A stretch of 64,000 nucleotides of DNA from Adiantum capillus-veneris. Its lineage: Eukaryota; Streptophyta; Polypodiopsida; Polypodiales; Pteridaceae. Where the stretch lies: positions 91,739,529 through 91,803,528 of the forward strand of contig CM043959.1 of NCBI GenBank assembly GCA_014529385.2, written 5' to 3'. Both the position numbers and the translations under genes were made by a program. The notes beneath the pieces were generated by a model. That model was not told where the DNA came from, did no database searches, and was given only the letters and a program-made list of their open reading frames with translations. Position 1 is the first letter of the stretch; every line of letters starts with the position of its first letter. Of this stretch, positions 51,507-61,660 are shown in pieces.

Positions 51507-53302
51507 ATGAAGATTATTGACTTACAAAAGTTTACTCCAAAGATTAAAACAAAGGTAACGTATGCTAAATTATTTTATATCAAACTTAAGGTGCTAAAAT
51601 TTATTACTATATTGATATAAAAGAAACTATTAATAAATTCATTTTATACTTTTCATATTGAAAGCTAAACAATATGGAGATAAGCTTATATCTTTAATCA
51701 CATACTTCAATATTTATAACCTTAAATGTATAAATTGTGTTAAAATATATTAGGTCTTCAATTCTATCAAAGCTAAAGCAAAAGCCCTAATAGACCTACA
51801 AGAAAAAGAACAAGAAGAGCAACGAAAATCAAAAAGGCAACACAGAGAAAACTTTTTCTTAAGAATCGAACAATTTAAATATACAAATATCTCAGGACGT
51901 GATCCAATAAATTACATTTATGGTTGGCCATCTTATGATGAGCTAAAACAATATATGGACCCAGCCGACAATATGTTTCAAACATGGAAAAAAACACATA
52001 CTACTAAAGAACTCCCTGCAGATGGTAAATAATTCAGCTTATGTTTTAAAAAATTTACTTATATTATTCATAATTTCAAATATAATTAATTCAAATACAA
52101 TTACTTTGCAGATCTAACAATACTAATTCTTAAGATATTTAAAGAAGATTTACCAAATTAAGATATAATGCTTGAGCGATACGAAGCTCAAGCTTTACTA
52201 GATAAACACACGAATGGAATTTCAGCATATGCTATCAACTTATTGCATTTTGGCTACAACATTCCATTAGCCTCTTTGAAAATTCTTGATAATAGATTAG
52301 CTTCAATCATTCTAAAAGAGTATGAGCAACTATACAACGTAAAAAACAAACAAGATCCAATCACTTTGGAGAGCATTACAGCATCACTAGATATGGAATT
52401 TGTACGAAGGCAATATGGCACTACTCGCAAATTTTTCATTACTATGAATCAAAGCAATGGTATAAAATCATAATTTCTTCTCTATTTATAAATAATTATA
52501 TTCTTCAAACTAAAAAAAAATTACATAACATTGTTTATAGATATGGATATAGCTAATAAAGGAGAATCATCTTTGCAATCAGCTTCAATACCTATAGATA
52601 TTCCATCCACCAGTCAAGGTACAATTATTACTCCAAAAATTCACATTTTATTCAAATACCAACAAGTTCAATAATATTTTAAAGCAATAATTATTCAAAT
52701 ACCAACAAGTTCAATAATATTTTAAAGCAATTATTAACATAATCAAATAATGCATTCTCACATCTCTCTCTCTCTCTCCACCCAAATGTGAATCCATTGT
52801 TTACTTTAAAATAAAAATCTATATTCTAAAATATTTAAATATATTTTAAATACCTTATATATTTATACTAAAACTCATAAAAGTTCATACAAAATAATTG
52901 TAAAAGAGTTTTTTTTTTTTTTGTACAGAAGCAAAGTCTCCCCGAAAATCAGTAGCTCCAGAAAATAAAAGTAAGAATTGTATTTATAAATTACAATGTA
53001 GAATAAATTTAAAAAAATATATTGGACAAACCAATAATCTAAAAAGAAGGATTTTACAACATAAAAAACAACCTACTAAATTGATGATAACTGACATTAT
53101 CAGATACAAGCCGTTCAACAAAAAGTTCACGATCGAAATTATAGATTCAACAACAATAAAGGACAAAGCAAATCACTTAGAAACACTTTATATCAAGAAA
53201 TTTAGATCGATTACTCCAAATGGATACAATGTTTTTTTCGAAAATCCTTCTTCTTTTGACAAATACTATTACCTAAAAAAAAAGAGATCTTATTTAATTT
53301 AA
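51507..53302 (+). CDS. Five-exon gene with C-terminal GIY-YIG nuclease domain, in the Helitron
   Basis: My exon model is 51507-51554, 51754-52024, 52112-52459, 52541-52618 and 52929-53302. All introns are GT-AG (aaag/gtaacg, gatg/gtaaat, aatg/gtataa, caag/gtacaa; acceptors tattag, ttgcag, ttatag, gtacag after a T run). The phases agree: the first is 0, the next three all 1. The total is 372 codons, with one in-frame TAA at codon 123 (52159-52161). The last exon shows the GIY-YIG fold: CIY (usually GIY) at 266-268, KYIGQTNNLKRR at 278-289, His293, the catalytic-type Glu333 (HLETLYIKKF) and NGYNV at 346-350. The first 250 residues are basic and helical and not recognised. Its position 70 bp after the helicase on the same strand suggests one mobile unit. 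Alternatives: the TAA marks a dead copy, or the exon is a little different. Confidence 0.68.
51555..52928 (+). other. Four introns of the GIY-YIG gene
   Basis: The introns are 51555-51753 (199 bp), 52025-52111 (87 bp), 52460-52540 (81 bp) and 52619-52928 (310 bp). All are AT-rich. The last holds a direct repeat of about 47 bp (attattcaaataccaacaag at about 52630-52735) and a run of 15 or so T before its acceptor. Confidence 0.65.
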
Positions 53303-53560
53303 AGGGTTGTTATCTCTTTCCAACTCTAACTCTCTCTCTCTCTCAAGTACTCTAAGAGCTGCCCTAAATATACACAACCAAAATACTTCTAATAAACATA
53401 AAGTGTTGATTTTAGAAATATTTATTCAAAAAAATATATTATAGACGTTATCTATTGCAAAAATGTATACATTTCACATTAAATCTAACCCTACACAACA
53501 ACTTCACACTCAACCATTAGCTAACTTCCCCATACTAGTTATACCATTTAGAAACACTTA

Positions 53561-53881
53561 TTATTGATGGAAAAGAAAAATGATTTCAACATGTTACATC
53601 AATTCTTCTTGAAAATACTAAATATAGGTGTTTTGAAACTCTCGTAGAGCACATGCAAGTACCAACACTAATAATGTAACGCTATTTGAAATTCTTGAAA
53701 ATGTGATGATTCAATAAGCTTAAAGTCACCAATGAACTTCTCCTACTTGTGCCTAATTAAAGGTTGAAAATATCGTTTGGATTTCAATAGTTGTTCATGA
53801 ATAAGCTGAAACTAATTTCTCAATTTATGTGGCAATGCTTTCATGAACATGGTGCACATAGTAGAAATGATTCTATGGTTC
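53561..53881. other. Unassigned flank between the AT-rich element and duplication copy 2
   Basis: Intermediate base composition. No gene or repeat was recognised. The true Helitron 3' end should lie here or slightly to the left, but no CTRR preceded by a clear hairpin could be chosen. Confidence 0.4.
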
Positions 53882-56073
53882 AAATTCTAGGACATTCATG
53901 TTGATCGCAAATTTGATTTCATTTGGAGAGCAACCCTAGCTTCACATTTGTTGAATACAACTAGGCACCTTAAACTTGCTCATATGTTGGACATACCCTA
54001 CAATTAAGGGATTGCATCCTGAGCATGAAGCGCATCAAGATCTTGTTGTGATTTCAAAGCTACACCACACTTGGCATGTACATGTTAGTCAAAGCTACAC
54101 CACACTTGGCATGTACATGTTAGTCAAAGCTACACCACACTTGGCATACATGTTAGTCAAGATCTTGTTGTGATTTCAAAGCTACACCACACTTGGCGTA
54201 CATGTTAGTCAAAGCATGGCCAAGTAGTCAACGCTCTCAATATGAAGTTCTAACTGTTGGATGATGTCATGTGTCTTCAAAACTAAAGCATAGGTGATTG
54301 CAATTGGATAGAAGCTTGTCTTGTCTTTGAACAAGTCCCCTTTCAACAACCATTCAAGCATAGATCATTGCATTTAGATAGAAGCCTTGGCTTTTCATTT
54401 GTTGAAAATAGCCTAGTGCTTCATTGTCCTACCCATGTTGGGTGGACATACCTCAAAAGAAATGGAGCCCAAGCCTTAAAGCAAGGACACGAAATTTGTC
54501 AAGAATTTGATGTGCTTTCAATAGCACAAAATGCTCAGTAATGCATACTAATCAAAGCAATGCTAAGAAAGACATTGCTTGTAATTTGTAAACATTCCCA
54601 TGCTACTTTTCTCATGATAGATTTGTTTTCTGAGATCACCACCTTGCATGTTTCACATGCCTTTAGATTGCAAGCATTGAAGATTGCATTTGGCAAGAAT
54701 CCCTCGTTTTAATATTGTTGAAAATGACAAAGAGCTTCCTAGCCTTGCCATATCCTTGAATAATTGTAGTTCAAAGATTTCATAGGGACATAGTGCTTGT
54801 AAATAGCTTGTGATTTTAAAACTATAGCATACTTGGCATATCTCAATCAAAGCATTGCCAAGAATGATGACCTTTCAACCCAAGTGACTACCAATATCAT
54901 CCTTAATTTGGTTTCTCATGTCAATATATTGCTGCAAGATGCCTTCCAAATGAAAACATGACCTCATCATTGCCCCTCTTGAACACATTTTTCAATTATA
55001 TGTCCAAGAAATTACCACGCATGCTAACCAATCGGAAAGGGATACAAAAAATGGTCAAAGGAGTGTGGATTTTTGGTGAAGAGGCAATGCACATACCTTG
55101 CTATAAGTGCAATGCAAGTAGCTTCATCTAGGACAAGAATCTTGACAAGAAATTATTGTACTTTCGAAAGTACACCACACTTGGCATACATGTTGACCAA
55201 AGAATTTTTTTTTCCAACGACCATTGACCATAATCTCATCAAGAATTTGTTTTCCCATGTCAACATCTTGTATGATGTCATGTGCTTAAAAATGCAAGCA
55301 CATGTGGCAAGAAGGAAAAGTGACGACGAGGTGCATAAGGGAAAAAAATGCTTGGATAGGGTATGTAAAAGTAAGCTTGACGTAGTTGAGACTACTCAAA
55401 GTAGACCAATGAGTCTACATATACTAGAAGAAATAGAAGATCTATAGTCACATATAGAGAATGTATTGAAAGCATGCATCAATGAGACCAATGAGTCCAC
55501 ATATACAAGAAGAAATAGAAGAGCTATAGTCACATGTAGAGAATGGACTAAAGGCGTGCATCGATGTGGTCAAACAACATGAGGAAAACACTTAATGATA
55601 GAAGTGGTTAAAAAGAAAAAGGCACGTTGGAAAGAATGCATGCCACATATTCTCAAAGCTAGAGGGGTGGTAAAATGGGTTTTCTACATAGAGAGGGAAG
55701 AGTAATCATTGCCGAGACATGGAGTGCATAACGATGCATGATCAAGAGGTCGATACTAAGGTTTGCAATATGAAATTGTAATGGATACTAAGGTTTGCAA
55801 TATGAAATTGTAACGGATCCTTTGATTGGATGGAGGTGCTTTTGTAGAAATCATTTTATATCTAGAAGCCCATGAATGTAAGATAAGGAACTTGCCTATA
55901 GTCTCATGTTATAGATGGGAGTCACCAGAAGGAAAGAAGCTTCTCAAAATATTAGTAGAGGGTCAAGAGGAGTTGCCATGTTAATAGGGAGGAATTGCAT
56001 CCATTGTACACAGTATGAAGAGATGAGTCCCATCAAAGTTTAGATAGTGGATTTTCATTCTCTTTGTATTGCC
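53882..56073. repeat. Segmental duplication, copy 2 (partner 1-2382)
   Basis: Same orientation as copy 1, with over 95% of compared bases alike by eye. Differences are the loss of the interval matching 1130-1434, two extra 37-bp units near 54070-54140, an added gaacaagtcccc-like insertion near 54328, a small loss near 54838, and a new tandem duplication of about 27 bp (ggatactaaggtttgcaata) near 55757-55810. Confidence 0.93.
53982..55440 (-). pseudogene. PPR-repeat protein relic (copy 2)
   Basis: The duplicate of the relic at 100-1740. The reverse frame near 55150-55205 again gives SLVNMYAKCGVLSKVQ-like text, and the region near 54050-54215 has repeated MYAKCGVAL pieces. It carries a 305-bp loss relative to copy 1. 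No open product is possible. Confidence 0.8.
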
Positions 56074-56090
56074 AAATGCCATTTTGTGCC

Positions 56091-56252
56091 TACTAGCCCA
56101 AATGCATAGTCATCTCATGTAACCATGGATGATTATATTCTGGAGTGCTTGAGAGTGGGAAATACCTTTAGTTATACTAGCTCAAATGCGTAGTCATCTC
56201 ATGTAACCATGGATGATTATATTCTAGAGTGCTTGAGAGTGGGAAATACCAT
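56091..56252 (+). repeat. 84-bp tandem duplication
   Basis: tactagc-c-aaatgc opens both copies at 56091 and 56175, and each continues through gtcatctcatgtaaccatgg and gagtgcttgagagtgg. There are three or so differences. Non-coding. Confidence 0.88.
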
Positions 56253-56400
56253 GTGCATTTAGAACTTGAATGCAAGCATAGATTATTTTTAGGTTTCCTT
56301 TTTTATAAAATAGTGGAGGATTTGGTGAGTAGTATGACAATGTAAATCATGGCATCGACAAAGTTTTTGATGGTCCAAGTAAATACATCAAGTATGGTAA

Positions 56401-56960
56401 TATCTCTTAGAGATGGGAGCTATATATGTTGTAGCTATACCCAATGTCATTGCTAAATGGACATCCCCGGGAGGGTTTACATGCTATCCACACCACCATA
56501 AATGTTAGCATAGAGTCAGCAAAGTGGATTATGTACTTACTCTTATACCACATATATGAGAGTGCAAGACATGGCAACAGTACTATGCCCCAAAATAAAT
56601 GGTATGTTGATGAGTCTAGAGAGACTACAGGTAGATTATAGAGAGAGGTAGTGATAGAAACCCCACACATTGATAGGTGATATCTCTTAGAGATGGGAGC
56701 TACATATGTTGTAGCTATACCCAATGTCATTGCTAAATGGACATCCCCAAGAGGGTTTACATGCTATCCACACCAACATAAATGTTAGCATAAAGTCAAC
56801 AAAGTGGATTATGTACTTACTCTTATACCACATATATGAGAGTGCAAGACATGGCAATGGTACTATGCCCCAAAATAAATGGTATTTTGATGAGTCTAGA
56901 GAGACTAGAGCTAGATTATAAAGAGAGGTAGCGATAGAAACCCCACACATTGATAGGCAC
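56401..56960 (+). repeat. 280-bp tandem duplication
   Basis: Two direct copies, each starting tatctcttagagatgggagc (56401 and 56681) and ending ccccacacattgatagg. They differ at about ten positions. The frames inside are short; no gene was recognised. Confidence 0.92.
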
Positions 56961-58277
56961 AAATTACCTTCTAACACCGAGCTAACACCTTGTGAGGCAA
57001 AAGAATCTTTTAAAAGTAGCAAGAGCCTACTCCATTCCTTTGATAGACATGTGGGGATAGTATGCAACCCTTCTACACACAAGCATATCACATGATCACA
57101 ATCAAAAGTTACTAAAACTTTATGTCACAGTCAAGATATATTAACACTTTTGCTAGCACTCTCAATAGACCCATATGCAAAGTATTTTCCAAGAGTTGGA
57201 GCAACACTATCATGCCAATATTAAAGGCTAGGGATCATGTGCTCTCTAGGACCTAGAATACCATCTTGATAGTGTCAAAACTTTGGCCCTCAAGTGAACT
57301 GCCCAATGTGATCCCATTATTTCTTTTGGCTTTTAGATATTTATTTTACTTATTTATTTCTTTTTAGCCAGATTTGCCAATCGAGAGATAAAATACCTAT
57401 CGAGAGACACAACACTTTTTTGAGCAATTTTCACTTATACAACACTGTATGCCTCTTTCATGTACACCAACCAAGAAAAAGTCTGGGGTGCGAGCAGATG
57501 ATGAGCTACCATTTCAAAATATGACACCTGGAATTTCTAGAGTGACAGTACCGCTAGATCAATCTCAACCGGCAACTTTCAAAATGTTCACGAGTTAGTA
57601 TTCGTTGTTCATATAATAAGCTAGAAGCTGATCCCAAATTTCTACTTTGACAAATATTGAAGTCATGAGCTCGGCAACTCCGACATCTGCAAGAATGTCA
57701 CTATTGCCACGACTCACATTCCTACGAGGATAGATCCAGCTTCAATAGCTCCGAATTGGTTAAACTAATTAATAAAACAACTTTCATTTCATCGCTCGAT
57801 GTACTATTAAGCCAACGCCAGGCCATAACAAGAATCTCTTTGAAAACTCAACAAATCTTCAGAGATAATGTCCTAGTTTTGCACTCCACAGAATATATAA
57901 CAATTGGAGGGGGTCATTGAGAACAAATTATGATATCTTTTGAATTACTACCAAACCCACTTTCAAGAACTTACACTACTGGAATGGTCCAGTTCGAATT
58001 TCAGCTTGTACAAGATTGCAGCTACTTGCAAAGCCTTGATCAAACCTTAACAGTACATCACCTTTATCTGGTCCCCGTTTAAGCGAACTGCCTCATTCGC
58101 CGAGAACAGGATGAGTTTATGTATGCTGTAAGCAATTGAAGATGCAACCTTTGCTGTGACAATCTGGAAAGGTTCTCCTTGTAGACCAGAGGATCAAACA
58201 ATCTTGACCCAAAGGAAGATAGATATGCAAACAAAGCTCTTCTTCCGTCATATACTGTCCGCCCTTGTAACTGAAGA
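56961..58277. other. Unassigned interval downstream of the sulfotransferase gene
   Basis: No gene, RNA or repeat could be supported. The right part should include the 3' untranslated region of the sulfotransferase (minus strand). A 68-codon minus-strand frame at 58079-58285 overlaps the stop codon region in another frame and has no known motif. Confidence 0.5.
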
Positions 58278-60024
58278 TCATCCATAATCCTTTCCTTTTA
58301 AAAATATCTCGTACCTGGTCCCCTTAAGATACTCATTAAGATCATCCCAATTCTCAATCTGGCCATGCAAAGGCCGTGTATGGATTTTGACATGTTTGCT
58401 CTCTAGCTTCAGTGGGTTAACACCAAGAAATTTTTGAGCCTTCCTCAGTTCCTGGAAGCAATAATCAATGTAAAACTGTAAGAGTTTAGACGATGAATTT
58501 TGAAGAAATAACAGGGAAGGGGAAAGAAGGGAGGGAGGGAGGGAGGGAGGGAGGGAGGGAGGGAGGGGGGGGGGGGGGGGGCGGGGGGGGCTGACTGCTA
58601 ACCTTTCTTGGGTTTACTACAAGATCCTCATAAAAAAAAATCATATGCCGGGTCTCTTTGAAAGAAGAGCATGCATCATCTATGATCTCCTCCACACGTT
58701 CAAGATAGGGGATAAGAGACGTCAGGTTCACTACCGGCTTGTATGCTTCAAGGACTTCTGCCTATATGCACAACAACCATAGCTAGATTAGTTATACTGC
58801 AATGTAACCAGCACAAAAGACAAGCACTTGCCAGAATTAATCACTTCAACTATCACTTGTGCTCAGTCTTGTGAGGGCCACCTCTTCTTTGGAGTGAACA
58901 TGTGCCAGATGCGTCCCGTTTAGCTGCTTTGCCACACGGTCAAAGGAATTTGCCAAGATAGAGACATACCGCCTTAAAATGTTCTTTCGAAACAAAAATA
59001 TTACAGAAACAGAGTTGTCCTTGAGGTAATCCGCAATCTCCTTTTTATACTCCATTACACCCTGGCAATTAAGAGACGATCATTTTCCAAGCATTTAGAC
59101 TGCCGCACGAATAGGAGTAAAGAAAACTCAATACACATGCCAGATTAATGATGATTAAGGAGCACAGATTTAAGCAGTAGGTTAACAGTCCGCTTGCGAC
59201 CTCAAGCAGTCCTAAATCCTCCATGGCCAGTACTTAGCAGCAATCTCAAATATCTCCTACAACATCTAAACATTCTAGGTGCAAGTCTTGCATGTTCAAG
59301 TTCAAGGCCTGTGATGTTGTTGGCATGCATGCTGGAATTCAAGGCCTGTGGTGTTAATACAAATAGCTTCAGAAAAAAGGCCACTAACCTGATTGAGCAT
59401 CCACTTCAGACCAACAGCAGCTGTGCACTCGTTTTTAGATGCACTGCTGATCCAATCGAGGTTATATAAGGTATCTAGAGTCCTTGTTATGGTCGATGCA
59501 CTCTCCCTCCTTCCATCCACAGAAAACACTTCACCATGAGAGCTAATATTTGGATGGCTATTCAGCAGAGTCTCAAACCAGCCACTCCCCGATCTTTGCA
59601 TAGAGAAGATGACAAAATTATGTACAGGTAGGCAGCTACACTCCTTCCTGGTTATAGAGGCAACCCCATCAAATTAGCAAAAACATGCCAGGCTCAGTCC
59701 TTCCTAGCTATAGAGACAACCCCATCGTAGAAATTAGCCAAAACATACTGGACTCCAGAGATTTAAAATATCATACCTATCAAATGTCCGTGGTTGCGGG
59801 TGATGTAAAAATAAACCATCTACTAAATTCAGTTCCGAGCAAGGCCTCGTTGTCCCCACTTTATTGCCAGAAGCCATAGAAAGTATCGCTTTCTGGTACA
59901 TTACTCGTTTCTCAACCCCCAAAATACATATGTACATTCCACTTAGTCCTAGAGCAACCAATAAAATGAGCTTCCATGTCCAGTTGGCTTTTCTGTACAA
60001 CCATTTTGGAGAAGCTTCCTGCAT
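58278..60024 (-). CDS. Membrane-anchored PAPS-dependent sulfotransferase, five exons
   Basis: Exons on the minus strand are 60024-59777, 59647-59389, 59061-58882, 58761-58603 and 58451-58278, with GT-AG borders and agreeing phases (2, 0, 0, 0), giving 339 residues. ATG 60024 opens MQEASPKWLYRKANW, then one membrane segment (about 18-37, LILLVALGLSGMYICILGV), so a type II Golgi protein is likely. NFVIFSMQRSGSGWFETLLN at about 93-112 is the 5'-phosphosulfate loop. VIFLFRKNILRRYVS at about 189-203 fits the 3'-phosphate site. FFYEDLVVNPRK at about 271-282 is the usual YEDL element. The family transfers sulfate from PAPS to carbohydrate or peptide acceptors; the plant members most like this are annotated nodulation-protein-H-like, with unknown substrates. 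The gene looks intact. Introns are 129, 327, 120 and 151 bp. Confidence 0.88.
58520..58590. repeat. (GGGA)n and G-run in intron 4 of the sulfotransferase gene
   Basis: About eleven GGGA units lead into a run of more than 20 G with one C. On the transcribed strand this is a C-rich tract. It sits within the 151-bp intron, between the donor and the acceptor. The run length is likely to vary between individuals and to be error-prone in sequencing. Confidence 0.95.
59648..59776 (-). repeat. Duplicated segment in intron 1 of the sulfotransferase gene
   Basis: The 129-bp intron is largely two imperfect copies of a segment of about 56 bp (tccttcctggttatagaggcaacc and tccttcctagctatagagacaacc). One copy extends into exon 2's first bases, so the true acceptor has a decoy copy upstream. 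Confidence 0.7.
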
Positions 60025-60957
60025 TCATGGAGGACCACTCTTTAAATATTTGATAAACAGGTGTCACCAGTAAAACGTCGCTCTCCTTTGCCTCATTTAC
60101 TTTGTAAATTCCCAGTGAAAATTACACATTGTAGAAGGTAATATACCAGGTGAAAAGCTCAGATTTTTCAAAGACGACGAATAGTGTTATCAAAAAATAC
60201 AATTACATAAATAAAAAGAGATTTGAGAGCTACAGAACCAGAGAGCAACATGAAGGCATCAGCAACACACAATAAAGACTGATAAAGACTGCTCATAGCT
60301 TTCAATAATGCAAAGAAAACGCTGTTCCACGTAATTTACAATGGAGCAGTGAGCAAAGAGGGAAAGGAATGTGGGAAGAGAATGTGTACGTGTACGTAAC
60401 TCATTTGATGCTCCTTTTTGCGTGTGACCAAGAATGAGACTTAGTTCAAATAACTGATAGCTAAGCCTTGTGTGACCATTGCCTAAGCCCCATGAAGGGG
60501 GTCAACTCCAGAAATGTACAACAGCCAGCCGAATGGCCGCTAAATAGGAAAAACGGAAAATCTTATGTCACAAAGAACTCAAAGAGAAAAGGCTAAGAAG
60601 AGGTGCAGAAAGGAGGCTCAGAAATTAAATTGCATGCACAGAACCTCTTCTTCCAATCTCCACCCTCTTCCTCTAAAAAGGCCATCACTTGAAGCTTTGA
60701 AGATATAGGCTTTAATCTAAACCATACTCTTGCAACTACGGCAATTCTGTTAGAGCTACTTTCTCTTCCCCTAACTATCTCCTAAAGAAACCTTTCTGCC
60801 AATACGTCTCTCTCACATTGTCCGAGTAACTGGGAACCACATATACCTAGATGAATTTGGGATAAGCCCAGATTCACCTTTAAAGGAAAGCGCAAGGTAT
60901 AGAACCGTGGTGTCACCCACAAGACAATATAACCATCAGCTCCATCATGCATAGTAT
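60025..60957. other. Upstream region of the sulfotransferase gene
   Basis: No gene is seen. It presumably contains the promoter and 5' leader of the minus-strand gene; no TATA box was placed with confidence. Confidence 0.5.
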
Positions 60958-61499
60958 TGTTAGACTTACACCACTCTGCTGCTTCACAGGTCTAGGGCAT
61001 GCATGTACTGCTAGTGTGCCTCCGAGCTGTCCACCCTTTGCATATGCATATAGGCTGCATTGTCCGGCCACCCACTTCTGCCACTTGACCTTGACACGTC
61101 AGATCACTTGCTTACACAGGAGCATCTACATGGACTTAGGGAGAGGATCTTGGATCTCTTCTTGGAGAGGTTCATTGCTTGGATCTAAAGACTGGAGTAG
61201 GCCTTCAGTGCTTTGGACTCTCTTGGAGAGTTTACCCGGAGCTTGGCTTGGATGGTAGTGCAGTTGCTCTTCTACACTCCCGATCGTTTGGATTGCTACC
61301 TTCAGAGTTGCTTACACTCACCCTCGGTAACCTCGGTAACAGACTTATCCCCCGATCTGAGCAGTAGGCCACTCCTAGCTCATTCACATTGAGAGCCACA
61401 CCGAGATGCGGTTTGGTGGCGTTGATGGTGCGGATTCTGTTTGGTCGATACCGGAGGATTGGAGGCAGGAGATACAGACAAGACGGCGCAGACAGATTG

Positions 61500-61660
61500 G
61501 TCTGGCCTTTCCTCTTCTCAAAGGATCTTCACAGCACAGACTGTTCAGTTTGGCTTCCCTACTTCTACAGGATGATCACGGTGCAGACAACTTGGTCTGA
61601 CCACACCTCTTCTCAGAGGCCCTTCACAATGCAAACTGTTGACTCTGGCTTTCCCCTCAT
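61500..61660 (+). repeat. Diverged short repeats inside the right-end LTR element
   Basis: The phrase cttcacagcacagactgttcag with a following ggcttcc is found in diverged form at about 61515, 61570, 61620, and again near 63420 and 63465. The copies differ at many sites. They give no coherent frame. Confidence 0.5.

Larger units (their letters stand above)
47480..53560 (+). mobile_element. Helitron-type rolling-circle transposon, AT-rich, with an extra nuclease gene
   Basis: The base composition changes abruptly near 47480 to roughly a quarter G+C by eye, and returns towards the flanks after about 53560. Inside, the plus strand encodes a Helitron Rep/helicase protein and then a multi-exon gene with a GIY-YIG nuclease. 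Helitrons copy by a rolling-circle mechanism started by the Rep HUH/Tyr nuclease, and insert without target duplication. I could not identify the TC start, the CTRR end or the terminal hairpin, so both limits are estimates based on composition and on the break in the left PPR relic. Stops in the replicase make this copy non-autonomous. Confidence 0.8.

Noticed and set aside
52929-53302. GIY-YIG domain as the tail of a Penelope-like element
   Set aside because: No Penelope reverse transcriptase lies upstream, the upstream exons join in phase to unrelated text, and the GYN ending is more typical of homing-type GIY-YIG proteins.
47480-53560. AT-rich block as organellar DNA or an integrated large DNA virus
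   Set aside because: No organelle gene is present. The Rep HUH/Tyr domain joined to a PIF1 helicase is diagnostic of Helitrons, and no capsid or polymerase gene was seen.
58079-58285. Alternative last exon of the sulfotransferase (MDDLQLQGRTV...)
   Set aside because: It is in another frame from exon 5, which reads cleanly to its own TGA at 58278; no acceptor would connect it.
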